Assembly (NCBI RefSeq): GCF_003096695.1
Contig: NZ_QEKY01000002.1
Location: 62,001 to 126,000, forward strand
Reading direction: 5' to 3'
Source of the DNA: Porphyromonas loveana
GTDB lineage: Bacteria; Bacteroidota; Bacteroidia; Bacteroidales; Porphyromonadaceae
DNA length: 64,000 nucleotides
The notes under the pieces are model-generated. The model did not search any database and had not been told where the DNA came from. It saw only the letters and a program-made list of their open reading frames with translations. Made by a program: the position numbers and the translations under genes. Of this stretch, positions 26,444 through 35,656 are shown piece after piece. Numbering within the stretch: position 1 is the stretch's first letter; the number at the start of each line of letters is the position of its first letter.

Positions 26444-27979
26444 ATGGACTACAGAACTCGTATTATATCCACCTTCACAAAAAGTAGACTCCGTGCCATC
26501 GACAGCTTCGCACATAAAGCTGCCGAAATACAACATAGGCAGCTCATGCGTATCCTTTCACGAGCCGCAAATACTGTCGTAGGGGATCGCTACCGATTCG
26601 GTAATATAGACTCCTTGGAGGCGTTTGCACGACGAGTTCCGATCCATGATTATGAGTCACTCCAAGAGGAGATAGAGTTGATGCTGCGTGGCTCGAAAGA
26701 CGTACTATGCTCGGGGCGTTGTCTTTGGTTTGCCAAGAGCAGTGGTACTACTAACAGCAAGAGCAAATTCATTCCCGTTCCGGCCAACCATTTACATGAC
26801 TGCCATTACCAAGGCAGCAGAGATACTCTGTGGCTATATCTCCGTAATAGACCTGATAGTCGTTTCTTTGCAACAAAAGCTTTGGTATTGGGCGGTAGCC
26901 ATTCTTCGGTGGCGATGGGGGGCAAAGACATCAAAGCGGGTGACTTGAGTGCCATTTTGGTGGAGAATATGCCTTGGCTCGGCAATAGTGTACGAGTCCC
27001 GAGCAAACAAACACTCTTGATGAGCGAATGGACTGAGAAGATGCAGGCTGTCATACGAGAGGTTGCTCATGCTCGCGTCGGTAGTCTGTCCGGCGTGCCA
27101 TCATGGGTACTTGTAATGATCAAGGAGCTTCTGGCTGCACAGAATTGCAAGACGCTATCGGATCTATGGCCTGAGCTTGAAGTCTTCTTCCACGGAGGCA
27201 TCAGCTTCAGCCCATACAAAGCTCAGTACGAAAAACTCATCCCTTCTTCTCGGATGCAGTATATGGAGACCTACAATGCTTCAGAGGGTTTTTTTGCCAT
27301 ACAAGATGATCCCCAAGACTCTGGTTTGCTCTTAATGCTGGATTATGGGGTTTATTATGAATTCGTTCCCATGGATACTTTCGGCTCAGCTCATGCAGAA
27401 GCAGTTCCGTTGGAGGGAGTAGATTTAGGTTGTAATTATGCCATGCTCATCAGTACACTCGGAGGCCTGTACCGTTATGTTTTGGGCGATACCGTTCGAT
27501 TCACTTCGTTACGCCCCTATAAAATCGTTATTACAGGGCGCACCAAGCACTATATCAACGCTTTCGGCGAAGAACTCATGGTAGATAATGCCGATAAGGC
27601 TTTGGCCTCTGCTTGCAAGCGATGTGGGGCTCAGATCGTGGACTATACAGCTGCACCGCATTTCTTCCCTGAGGAAGGGAAAGGACGACACGATTGGCTT
27701 ATTGAATTCGCCGTCGAACCAACTGATCCAATGGAGTTTGCGAGGGTATTAGATGCCGAATTGCAACAGCTCAACTCTGACTATGAAGCCAAGCGTTATG
27801 CCGACATGACTTTGCTTCCTCTTTCGCTCACGGTGGCGCGGAGAGGCCTCTTTCATGACTGGCTGGCAGAGCAGGGCAAACTGGGCGGTCAGCATAAGAT
27901 CCCGCGACTGAGCAATACACCCGAGATCATTACATCCATTTTGGAAATGAATAGTCGGCCATATACCCAATCACAATAG
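26444..27979 (+). CDS. GH3-family acyl-adenylating (acyl-amido synthetase-like) protein
   Basis: 511 residues. The ATP-binding motifs of GH3 enzymes are visible: SSGTTNSKSKFIP near residue 102, YNASEGFFAIQ near residue 280, YRYVLGDTVRF near residue 345, and the hinge-like ITGRTKHYINAFGEELM that starts the C-terminal domain. Plant GH3 proteins join amino acids to jasmonate or auxin through an acyl-adenylate. Bacterial members have the same fold, but their substrates are largely unknown. No signal peptide, so cytoplasmic. rnr begins 41 bases downstream, with no clear promoter between, so they may share a transcript. The family call is strong; the reaction is open. Confidence 0.88.
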   Translation: MDYRTRIISTFTKSRLRAIDSFAHKAAEIQHRQLMRILSRAANTVVGDRYRFGNIDSLEAFARRVPIHDYESLQEEIELMLRGSKDVLCSGRCLWFAKSSGTTNSKSKFIPVPANHLHDCHYQGSRDTLWLYLRNRPDSRFFATKALVLGGSHSSVAMGGKDIKAGDLSAILVENMPWLGNSVRVPSKQTLLMSEWTEKMQAVIREVAHARVGSLSGVPSWVLVMIKELLAAQNCKTLSDLWPELEVFFHGGISFSPYKAQYEKLIPSSRMQYMETYNASEGFFAIQDDPQDSGLLLMLDYGVYYEFVPMDTFGSAHAEAVPLEGVDLGCNYAMLISTLGGLYRYVLGDTVRFTSLRPYKIVITGRTKHYINAFGEELMVDNADKALASACKRCGAQIVDYTAAPHFFPEEGKGRHDWLIEFAVEPTDPMEFARVLDAELQQLNSDYEAKRYADMTLLPLSLTVARRGLFHDWLAEQGKLGGQHKIPRLSNTPEIITSILEMNSRPYTQSQ

Positions 27980-28020
27980 CTACTTCTTCTGCGAAATAGC
28001 GTAACAAACAAGAAAAAATA

Positions 28021-30216
28021 ATGAGTAAGAAAAAAGATAAAGTAAAGACTAAAGCCCGCAAAGCCGATAAACCCCGCCTATCCCGTAGTGGACGTAGGAA
28101 TAAACGCATGACAAAGGAGGAAATGCAGAATGCCATCGTGGATATCTTCCAAGGCAATAAGCAAAGTGTCATGAACTATAAACAAGTGAGCAAGCTCATG
28201 GGTGTGGAGGCTGCACCTCAGAAGTTGATGATCAACTCGCTGATGGAAGACCTCGCAATGGACGACATCCTGCTTGAGATCGAACGAGGTCGCTACCGTT
28301 ACAATGATTTAGGACTTATCGTAGAAGGAACTTTCGAGCGACGCTCCAATGGACGCAACTCTTTTATCCCCGAAGCCGGAGGTGCACCGATATTTATTGC
28401 TGAGCGCAACTCAGCACATGCCATGCATGGCGACAAAGTGCGGGTACAGCTCTTCGCCAAGCGTCGCGGTAGGGCGCCGGAAGCTGCTGTCATAGAAGTA
28501 TTAGAACACAAACGAGCAACGTTTGTAGGCAAAATACAGATTCATAGAGACTTCGCCTTCCTCGTGACAGAGGATCGCACATTGGCAAACGATATATTTA
28601 TCCCCAAAGACAAACTGAACAACGCTCAAAAAGGGGACAAAGTGATCGCTCGTATCCTCGAATGGCCGGAAGAGTCCAAGAATCCCATAGGCGAGGTACA
28701 AGCTGTTTTGGGACCAGCCGGAGACAACGATGCAGAAATGAATGCCATCTTGGCCGAATTTGGATTGCCCTATATCTACCCCAAAGAAGTGGAAGAAGCT
28801 GCCAATCAATTAGACGGTCTTATCACTGATGAGGAACTTGCCAGTCGCGAGGATTTCCGTTCGGTGCTGACGTTTACGATCGATCCCAAGGATGCAAAAG
28901 ACTTTGATGATGCCCTTTCTTTCCGTGTATTAGACGATAATAGTTACGAAGTGGGGGTACATATTGCTGACGTTTCGTACTTCGTACAGGAAGGCGGAAT
29001 TATTGATGCCGAAGCATACAATCGTGCCACCAGTATTTATCTGGTAGACCGAACGATTCCGATGCTGCCCGAATGCCTTTCTAACGACCTCTGCTCGCTT
29101 CGTCCCGACGAAGAAAAGTATGCTTACAGCTGCATTTTCCACATGGATGATACTGCCAAAGTGCTGGACTATCGTATTGGCCGGACAGTGATCAAAAGCG
29201 ACAGACGGTTCGCTTATGAAGAAGCACAAGCCGTCATAGAAACTGGCGAAGGTGACTGCAAAGAGGCCATCCTCAAACTCAATGAGCTGGCTCAGCGACT
29301 CCGCGAAGAGCGTTTCCAGCAAGGTGCGATAGCTTTCGAAAGAAAAGAAGTGCGATTCGAAATAGATGAAAAAGGACGTCCACTGGGCGTAATCGTCAAG
29401 GAGAGCAAGGAGGCCAACAAATTGATCGAAGAGTTCATGCTCCTGGCCAATCGCACGGTAGCCGAGCATATCGGACAGGAAACTAAGGGAAAGAAAGCCA
29501 AGACCTTTATTTATCGTATCCACGACTTGCCCGATCCAGACAAATTGGAAACCCTGTCAGATTTTATACGTCGATTCGGTTACAAGCTGCGTACAACGGG
29601 TAGCAATGTGGATGTAAGTCGCAGCATCAACTCGCTCATAGACAATATCCAAGACAAACCGGAGGAAAACCTGATTTCTACCATAGCTATTCGTTCTATG
29701 GCGAAAGCTATTTACTCGACGGATAATATCGGCCATTATGGACTGGCATTCAATTATTACACCCACTTCACATCTCCAATTCGTCGCTATCCGGACTTGA
29801 TGGCGCATCGACTCCTTACAAGATATCTGTCAGGAGGAAGCTCTGTGGATCGGAACGAATATGAGGAGAAATGTAAGCATGCATCCGCCATGGAACAGTT
29901 GGCGGCCTCTGCCGAACGAGCATCGATCAAGTACAAACAGGTTGAGTTCATGGCCGAATACTTGGGCAAAGTGTTTGATGGAGTGATTTCGGGTGTTACC
30001 GAATGGGGGCTTTATGTCGAACTGAAAGAAAATATGTGCGAAGGGCTTGTACCTATCCGCAGTCTGGATGATGATTACTACGAATATGATGACAAGAACT
30101 TCTGTCTCACAGGACGACGCTTCCATCATAAATACAGCCTCGGCGATGCAATAACAGTACGTGTGGTTCAAGCTAATCTCGACAGGAAACAGCTTGATTT
30201 TGAACCTGTGGGTTAA
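28021..30216 (+). CDS. rnr: Ribonuclease R
   Basis: 731 residues. The first 30 residues are very basic (KKKDKVKTKARKADKPR). A winged-helix-like part follows, then cold-shock domains (about residues 90-240, including GDKVRVQLFAKRRG and FVGKIQIHRDFAFLV). The catalytic RNB domain has TIDPKDAKDFDDALS with the metal-binding aspartates near residue 290, and YTHFTSPIRRYPDLMAHRLL near residue 580. A C-terminal S1 domain spans about 645-731 (FDGVISGVTEWGLYVEL). The enzyme degrades structured RNA 3' to 5' in the cytoplasm and helps in mRNA, rRNA and tmRNA turnover. It follows the GH3 gene by 41 bases; a small membrane protein follows 15 bases later. Confidence 0.96.
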   Translation: MSKKKDKVKTKARKADKPRLSRSGRRNKRMTKEEMQNAIVDIFQGNKQSVMNYKQVSKLMGVEAAPQKLMINSLMEDLAMDDILLEIERGRYRYNDLGLIVEGTFERRSNGRNSFIPEAGGAPIFIAERNSAHAMHGDKVRVQLFAKRRGRAPEAAVIEVLEHKRATFVGKIQIHRDFAFLVTEDRTLANDIFIPKDKLNNAQKGDKVIARILEWPEESKNPIGEVQAVLGPAGDNDAEMNAILAEFGLPYIYPKEVEEAANQLDGLITDEELASREDFRSVLTFTIDPKDAKDFDDALSFRVLDDNSYEVGVHIADVSYFVQEGGIIDAEAYNRATSIYLVDRTIPMLPECLSNDLCSLRPDEEKYAYSCIFHMDDTAKVLDYRIGRTVIKSDRRFAYEEAQAVIETGEGDCKEAILKLNELAQRLREERFQQGAIAFERKEVRFEIDEKGRPLGVIVKESKEANKLIEEFMLLANRTVAEHIGQETKGKKAKTFIYRIHDLPDPDKLETLSDFIRRFGYKLRTTGSNVDVSRSINSLIDNIQDKPEENLISTIAIRSMAKAIYSTDNIGHYGLAFNYYTHFTSPIRRYPDLMAHRLLTRYLSGGSSVDRNEYEEKCKHASAMEQLAASAERASIKYKQVEFMAEYLGKVFDGVISGVTEWGLYVELKENMCEGLVPIRSLDDDYYEYDDKNFCLTGRRFHHKYSLGDAITVRVVQANLDRKQLDFEPVG

Positions 30217-30231
30217 TAAATACAGAAGCGA

Positions 30232-30492
30232 ATGAAACGGATCAATATCACCATAGGTCTTCTTTTCATCTATTTCTTGGTGCTATCCATTATCGGATTT
30301 CCCAAAGAGCGGATCGCTCCGGATGGTACTGATAGATTGATTCCGTTCATTCTCGTCTGTGTGCTTGAGTTGATCGTTCTTTTTCTATTACGATGGGCAT
30401 TAATCAAACGGCATAAATTCCGTGAGCATCGCAGACGAGAAACTGAGCAATATGCTCATTATGAGGATGAAACAGATGAACTGAAGCAATAA
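30232..30492 (+). CDS. Small membrane protein of unknown function
   Basis: 86 residues with two likely transmembrane helices: about residues 6-24 (ITIGLLFIYFLVLSIIGF) and about 36-56 (LIPFILVCVLELIVLFLLRW). The C-terminal 28 residues are charged (KRHKFREHRRRETEQYAHYE) and should lie in the cytoplasm by the positive-inside rule. It sits 15 bases after rnr and 12 bases before manA, so it is probably part of the same operon. I do not recognise a named family; the tight packing between two real genes is the main support. Confidence 0.7.
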   Translation: MKRINITIGLLFIYFLVLSIIGFPKERIAPDGTDRLIPFILVCVLELIVLFLLRWALIKRHKFREHRRRETEQYAHYEDETDELKQ

Positions 30493-30504
30493 AGAAAGCG
30501 GTAT

Positions 30505-31524
30505 ATGGCAGAAGCAAACCATCTTTATCCGTATGTATTCCGCCCTATTCTCAAATCCGTGGTTTGGGGAGGGCAGAAGATACGTCCATACAAAGGATTG
30601 GAACCTACAGATGAACCTATAGGGGAGAGCTGGGAGATATCTCATGTGGATGGCAGTTTTTCTGTTATTGACAATGGTGCATTGTCAGGAAAAACGATAG
30701 ATGACTTGCTTGTCTATCATGGAGAGGAATTGCTGGGGCGTCATGTCTTTGAACGATTTGGTCGCAAATTTCCTCTATTGATCAAGTTTATAGATGCTCG
30801 CGAAGATCTTTCGGTTCAGGTTCATCCTGATGATCATTTGGCAGCTGAACGGCATAATTCTTCCGGTAAAACTGAAATGTGGTACGTGTTGCAGGCTGAA
30901 CCAAATGCTCGTCTCTATTCTGGCATGGCAGTCCAATCGTCGCCCGATGACTACGAAAGGCGAGTAACCGATGGCACAATCATGGATGTGTTGGCTGAAC
31001 ATAAGGTTCATGCAGGTGACGTCTTCTTCTTGCCTGCCGGACGGATACATGCTATAGGAGCCGGATGCTTTGTAGCTGAAATACAACAAACCTCGGATAT
31101 TACATACCGGATATATGACTATAATCGCCCGGATGCAGAGGGACGAATGCGAGAATTACACACCGAATGGGCCAAGGATGCAATCAATTTCCAAGTCGAA
31201 AAGTCATACCAGACCGACTATCGTAGTTGTCGTAATACCGCTGTCGAACTGGTCGATTGTCCATATTTCCACACTAGTGTTTTAGAGTTAGATCAACCTT
31301 TGCAACGCAATTTATTGGAAAAGGATAGCTTCGTCATCTATATGTGTTTGGATGGAGCGCTTACAATCACTGATAATAGAAGTAATACTATTCAGCTACA
31401 GCAAGGAAGAAGCGTATTGATACCTGCGGCATTGGCCGATCTGCAACTCATGCCCCAAATAGCCTGCAAACTACTTGAAACATACATTCCTCCATTGTCT
31501 AATTCGCAACATTTCTCATTATGA
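30505..31524 (+). CDS. manA: Mannose-6-phosphate isomerase, class I
   Basis: 339 residues, the shorter bacterial type I form. Opening motif YPYVFRPILKSVVWGGQKI, then the zinc-site segments SVQVHPDDHLAA near residue 105 and KTEMWYVLQAE near residue 123, and FLPAGRIHAIGAGCFVAEIQQTSDITYRIYD near residues 174-205 in parts (third His ligand and catalytic Arg region). It interconverts mannose-6-phosphate and fructose-6-phosphate in the cytoplasm, feeding GDP-mannose and related sugars for surface glycans. The stop overlaps the ATG of the next lipoprotein gene by four bases (ATGA), so translation is likely coupled. Confidence 0.94.
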   Translation: MAEANHLYPYVFRPILKSVVWGGQKIRPYKGLEPTDEPIGESWEISHVDGSFSVIDNGALSGKTIDDLLVYHGEELLGRHVFERFGRKFPLLIKFIDAREDLSVQVHPDDHLAAERHNSSGKTEMWYVLQAEPNARLYSGMAVQSSPDDYERRVTDGTIMDVLAEHKVHAGDVFFLPAGRIHAIGAGCFVAEIQQTSDITYRIYDYNRPDAEGRMRELHTEWAKDAINFQVEKSYQTDYRSCRNTAVELVDCPYFHTSVLELDQPLQRNLLEKDSFVIYMCLDGALTITDNRSNTIQLQQGRSVLIPAALADLQLMPQIACKLLETYIPPLSNSQHFSL

Positions 31525-32396
31525 AAACAAAAAAAATTGCTCTTCTTTTCATCCTTTTGGCTACATTGGCATATGTGATGTCTTGTAATAGAAACAAAAG
31601 CCTCCAGAGCGGTCAAATCATCCTTGACAGCTTGTCTTTGGAACGTAGCACTCACCTTTTTGGGGATACTACGATGCCCCATAATAGTATCTCTATAGTC
31701 TTTGCCTGTCCCACTGACTCTATGCCCAATGTAGTTATTGACTCAATACGCTACAATATTCTAAACAATCTATTTGGACCCCAATATGCATCCATGAAGC
31801 CGAGAGAGGCGATGCTTGCATATGCAGCAGCAAGTGATTCGATCTATTTAGCTGAGGTAGAGCCAGAACTAAAAGAAGAATTGGCTGCAAATCCCAATTA
31901 TCGCCCTGAAGGAGGGTTATACTCATACGTAGAGGAATTGTTCGGACAAGTAATCTATAGGCAGGATAGTCTTTTGGTCTATGGAGTTGAGATTTTTGGT
32001 TATACAGGTGGAGCCCACGGACACTTCTTCACGAGATTGTTCAATCTTGATTTGCACACGGGGAAACTCATTCGACTATTTGACTTCTTAGATGAAAAAA
32101 AGGCCAGAGAACTGACTGACATGCTATGGAAGCAACTCATGGAAGATCAAGATGTAACCTCTCGTGAAGCATTGAATGAAATGGGTTATGGCACCCTCGG
32201 AGATCTATACCTAACGGACAACTACGAGATTACGCCAAATGGCATATCATTTCACTTCAACCAGTATGAGATCGCACCCTATGCGATGGGAATGATTGTG
32301 GTTACCCTGTCTTACAAGGATCTCGCCCCATACATCCTTGAGGATTCGGCTGCGGCTAAATTATTACCGCGAACTAATAAGGAGTATGGACAATAA
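31521..32396 (+). CDS. DUF3298/RsiV-like lipoprotein
   Basis: 291 residues. Lipoprotein signal peptide KIALLFILLATLAYVMSC with the acylated Cys22. The mature part has VYGVEIFGYTGGAHGHFF near residue 155, followed by LDLHTGKLIRLFDFLDE, and ends with ITPNGISFHFNQYEIAPYAMG and VTLSYKDLAPYI. These blocks are the DUF4163/DUF3298 pair found in RsiV-type anti-sigma factors and related lysozyme-binding domains. Here there is no cytoplasmic anti-sigma part, only the extracellular domains on a lipid anchor, so anti-sigma activity is not expected. It overlaps manA by four bases. The ligand is unknown. Confidence 0.83.
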   Translation: MKTKKIALLFILLATLAYVMSCNRNKSLQSGQIILDSLSLERSTHLFGDTTMPHNSISIVFACPTDSMPNVVIDSIRYNILNNLFGPQYASMKPREAMLAYAAASDSIYLAEVEPELKEELAANPNYRPEGGLYSYVEELFGQVIYRQDSLLVYGVEIFGYTGGAHGHFFTRLFNLDLHTGKLIRLFDFLDEKKARELTDMLWKQLMEDQDVTSREALNEMGYGTLGDLYLTDNYEITPNGISFHFNQYEIAPYAMGMIVVTLSYKDLAPYILEDSAAAKLLPRTNKEYGQ

Positions 32397-32493
32397 TGCA
32401 ACGCTCCCTTCTCATCGTGATACTGTAGTCACAGAATGGGGAGCGTTGTGTAATTATTTAGAAATATCATAAAATAACCTCGTCAAAAACATC

Positions 32494-32501
32494 TACATTT
32501 G
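32494..32501 (+). promoter_or_regulatory. -7 element of the Fur-like gene
   Basis: TACATTTG, perfect TAnnTTTG match, 40 bases before ATG 32542. Confidence 0.6.
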
Positions 32502-32541
32502 CATATCCCTCTCGCCTAAACAATAGTGATACTATTTAAAA

Positions 32542-33045
32542 ATGACAGCCACACCATTGGAGGAACTTCGGAATAAACTGCGGACATACGTGTCTGAAAA
32601 TGGTTTACGCCATACGCAAGAACGATACCGCATTCTTGAAATCGCTTACAACGCGAGGAGAGTTTTTACACCAGAGGTGCTCTATGAGTTGGCTCAGGAA
32701 GAAGGGCTGCAAGTTAGTCGGGCTACCGTTTATAATACGCTGACCTTGTTTGAGCGCTCTGGCATTGTGCTTCGCCTACCTTCGCCTGGGACCATGTATC
32801 AGTATCTCATGACATTTCAAGCAGAACAGTCACCACTGCTTTTTTGTACACAGTGCGCAGAGTTCTCTACTTACTATCGAAAAAGTGTCAAAGCTATTTT
32901 AGCAGAAAAAGAACTTCGCCCACCGAGATTTACCCATGAGCATGCTATTATCTGCCTCTACGGAATCTGCAATAAATGCAAGAAAAGCGCAGAAGCTCAG
33001 AAGCGAGCAATAGAGAGGGAAAAAGCAAAGAAAAAAAAGAAATAG
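32542..33045 (+). CDS. fur: Fur-family transcriptional regulator
   Basis: 167 residues. The N-terminal winged helix (about residues 10-85) is typical: GLRHTQERYRILEIAYN, FTPEVLYELAQEEGLQVSRA, TVYNTLTLFERSGIV. Two CxxC pairs that should bind a structural zinc are present, FCTQC (about residue 99) and CNKC (about 150). However, the usual HHDHLIC metal-sensing motif is absent: the segment before the first CxxC reads AEQSPLLFC, and only H-E-H survives later (FTHEHAII). The tail is lysine-rich, ending in five lysines. P. gingivalis is reported to have one divergent Fur, and this is probably it. Which metal or signal it senses is unclear. purA starts 27 bases downstream. Confidence 0.85.
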   Translation: MTATPLEELRNKLRTYVSENGLRHTQERYRILEIAYNARRVFTPEVLYELAQEEGLQVSRATVYNTLTLFERSGIVLRLPSPGTMYQYLMTFQAEQSPLLFCTQCAEFSTYYRKSVKAILAEKELRPPRFTHEHAIICLYGICNKCKKSAEAQKRAIEREKAKKKKK

Positions 33046-33072
33046 AATAATCACTGTCACATATCCATCCTA

Positions 33073-34344
33073 ATGAAAAAAATAGATGTGCTCCTCGGTC
33101 TTCAGTGGGGCGATGAGGGAAAAGGAAAGATCGTGGATGTCCTTACTCCACACTATGATATAGTAGCAAGATTCCAAGGTGGGCCCAATGCCGGCCATAC
33201 GCTTGAGTTCAATGGTGAAAAATATGTACTCCGCTCTATCCCATCCGGAATATTCCAAGGCGAAAAGATGAATGTGATCGGCAATGGGGTAGTATTGGAT
33301 CCATTGCTCTTTAAAGAAGAAGCTGAGGCTTTGGCCAAGAGTGGTCATGACCTCACCAAGCGTCTTGTCATTTCTCGCAAGGCACATCTTATTATGCCTA
33401 CGCACAGACTTTTGGATGCGGCTAATGAGGCATCCAAAGGAAGTGGCAAAATTGGCACAACAGGCAAAGGTATCGGCCCGACCTATACAGACAAAGTCAG
33501 CCGCAATGGTCTTCGTATTGGCGATTTGGAATGTGATTTCGATGCAGCTTACGCTGAGACTAAAGAACGTCATCTCCGTGTATTAGCATCCCTCAATTAT
33601 CCCACAGATGAATTAGCCGATCTTGAGAAACGTTGGCTGGATGCTACGGACTACCTGCGTAAATTCACTTTCGTGGATAGTGAGTTTGTGATCAATAATG
33701 CTCTTACTTCAGGGGAGACAGTTCTGGCTGAAGGAGCTCAAGGCTCTTTGTTGGATATTGATTTCGGTTCTTATCCCTTTGTCACCAGTAGTAATACCAT
33801 TTGTGCCGGTTGTTGCACCGGTTTAGGTGTTGCTCCTCGTACCATCGGAGATGTATATGGCATATTCAAGGCCTATTGCACACGAGTTGGGGCTGGTCCA
33901 TTCCCCACAGAGCTATTCGATGAAATCGGAGACAAATTGTGCGAGCTTGGGCGAGAGTTTGGCTCAGTAACCGGTCGCAAGCGTCGCTGTGGATGGATAG
34001 ATCTCGTGGCTCTGCGCTATACAATAATGTTGAACGGGGTGACCAAGCTCATCATGATGAAGAGTGATGTCATGGATATGTTCCCGACAATCAAGGCTTG
34101 TGTTGCATACGAAATAGATGGGGTAGTGACACAAGACTTCCCGTTCCGATTGACAGATAAGGTAAAACCTATCTATCGAGAGTTACCAGGATGGCAGACA
34201 TCAATGACTGCAGTTACATCCGAAGCTGATTTTCCTAAAGAATTTAGCGACTATATCACATTCTTGGAAGGAGAATTGGGTGTTCCTATTTACATTGTTT
34301 CTGTTGGTCCTGACAGAGAACAGACCATCATCCGAAAGGTATGA
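33073..34344 (+). CDS. purA: Adenylosuccinate synthetase
   Basis: 423 residues, normal length. GTP/IMP motifs are visible at the start: VLLGLQWGDEGKGKIVD (P-loop-like GDEGKGK with catalytic Asp13) and FQGGPNAGHT with catalytic His; then GIGPTYTDKVSRNG, the PurA signature region, and ITGRKRRCGW-like SVTGRKRRCGWIDLVAL near residue 297, and GPDREQTI at the end. It joins aspartate to IMP using GTP, the first step from IMP to AMP, in the cytoplasm. It follows the Fur-like gene by 27 bases, and its stop overlaps the folC start (ATGA). Confidence 0.97.
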   Translation: MKKIDVLLGLQWGDEGKGKIVDVLTPHYDIVARFQGGPNAGHTLEFNGEKYVLRSIPSGIFQGEKMNVIGNGVVLDPLLFKEEAEALAKSGHDLTKRLVISRKAHLIMPTHRLLDAANEASKGSGKIGTTGKGIGPTYTDKVSRNGLRIGDLECDFDAAYAETKERHLRVLASLNYPTDELADLEKRWLDATDYLRKFTFVDSEFVINNALTSGETVLAEGAQGSLLDIDFGSYPFVTSSNTICAGCCTGLGVAPRTIGDVYGIFKAYCTRVGAGPFPTELFDEIGDKLCELGREFGSVTGRKRRCGWIDLVALRYTIMLNGVTKLIMMKSDVMDMFPTIKACVAYEIDGVVTQDFPFRLTDKVKPIYRELPGWQTSMTAVTSEADFPKEFSDYITFLEGELGVPIYIVSVGPDREQTIIRKV

Positions 34345-35630
34345 TGACCTATCAGGAAGCCGTTGACTATCTCTTTACTGCTACCCCCGTTTTTCAGCAT
34401 CAAGGGGGGGGAGCGTATAAACCAGGACTTGATACTGTCCGGGCAATAGACGATTTGTTTGGCAATCCCCACAAGTCTTACAAAACAATCCACGTAGCAG
34501 GTACTAATGGGAAAGGCTCTACTGCATCAACGTTGGCTGCCGTTTTGCAGACTTCCGGCATGCGTGTCGGTCTTTTCACGTCACCACATTTGGTCGATTT
34601 TCGAGAACGCATTCGGGTTAACGGAGCATGTGTGTCGAAGGAATACGTCGTTGACTTCTGTGAGCGTACACGTGAGATTGTCTCTTCTCTGCATCCTTCT
34701 TTCTTTGAACTTACTACAATGATGGCGTTAGACTATTTCCGCCATGCAGCTGTGGATATAGCCATAATCGAAGTAGGGATGGGTGGGCGCTTGGACAGCA
34801 CCAATATAATCACTCCCATACTCAGCATCATTACGAACATCAGCAAGGATCATACGCAGTTCTTGGGTGATACATTAGAGAAGATAGCCTTCGAGAAAGC
34901 CGGAATCATCAAGACGGGTGTTCCTGTCGTAATCGGTCGAGCAGATGGCGGAGTGCGCGAAGTCTTTGAGAAGGAGGCCGAAGAAGTAGGGACAACTATC
35001 TCTTTTGCTCAAGACCTTGACATCGTGACGTCTATTGAACGAGTAGGGGAGTATTATCTCTATGAAACCCGTGACTATGGGCAGATACGTGGCGAATTGA
35101 CAGGTTTGGCACAAGAAGAGAATACTCGTACCATCCTTTGCGCTGTCAGCACATTGCAAAACAAATGTGGCATATCCGTCACGCCTCAGCAGGTAAACGA
35201 AGGATTCATGCACGTCACACGACTATCCGGTCTCTGGGGACGCTGGCAACAGTTGGCAGATCATCCTCGTATCGTATGTGATACAGGACATAATGTAGAT
35301 GGATTCCGATTCATAACAGAACAGCTAAAGAGACAATCCTATCGCCGACTACATATGGTTTTCGGGATGGTCAATGACAAAGATATCTCAGCTGTTTTGG
35401 CTCTCTTACCCAAGGAAGCTTCTTACTATTTTACCCGAGCATCTGTGGAAAGAGCGTTGCCCGAAGAGGATATGAAACAGCAGGCTCAGTCCTTTGGATT
35501 AGAGGGTAAGTCCTATCCTACAGTGCGCGAAGCGTTGGAAGCCGCTCGCCAAGAAGCAGATGCAGATGACTTTATTTTTGTCGGAGGCAGTAATTTCATT
35601 GTCGCCGATCTATTGGAAGAATTCAAATAG
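34341..35630 (+). CDS. folC: Folylpolyglutamate synthase / dihydrofolate synthase
   Basis: 429 residues. The Mur-ligase-like ATP site IHVAGTNGKGSTAST is near residue 50, followed by GLFTSPHLVDFRERIRVNG, IIEVGMGGRLDSTNII and ISKDHTQFLGDTLEKIAFEKAGIIK, all FolC signatures. The C-terminal domain has VCDTGHNVDGFRF and VFGMVNDKD. It adds glutamate to dihydropteroate or folates in the cytoplasm. The start overlaps the purA stop by four bases, so translation is probably coupled. An uninterrupted run of eight G lies at 34404-34411, within codons 22-24 (QGGGA): a one-base slip there would truncate the protein. The MFS gene follows 26 bases later. Confidence 0.95.
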   Translation: MMTYQEAVDYLFTATPVFQHQGGGAYKPGLDTVRAIDDLFGNPHKSYKTIHVAGTNGKGSTASTLAAVLQTSGMRVGLFTSPHLVDFRERIRVNGACVSKEYVVDFCERTREIVSSLHPSFFELTTMMALDYFRHAAVDIAIIEVGMGGRLDSTNIITPILSIITNISKDHTQFLGDTLEKIAFEKAGIIKTGVPVVIGRADGGVREVFEKEAEEVGTTISFAQDLDIVTSIERVGEYYLYETRDYGQIRGELTGLAQEENTRTILCAVSTLQNKCGISVTPQQVNEGFMHVTRLSGLWGRWQQLADHPRIVCDTGHNVDGFRFITEQLKRQSYRRLHMVFGMVNDKDISAVLALLPKEASYYFTRASVERALPEEDMKQQAQSFGLEGKSYPTVREALEAARQEADADDFIFVGGSNFIVADLLEEFK

Positions 35631-35656
35631 TATAATTCATAAAAATTTTTCAAGAA

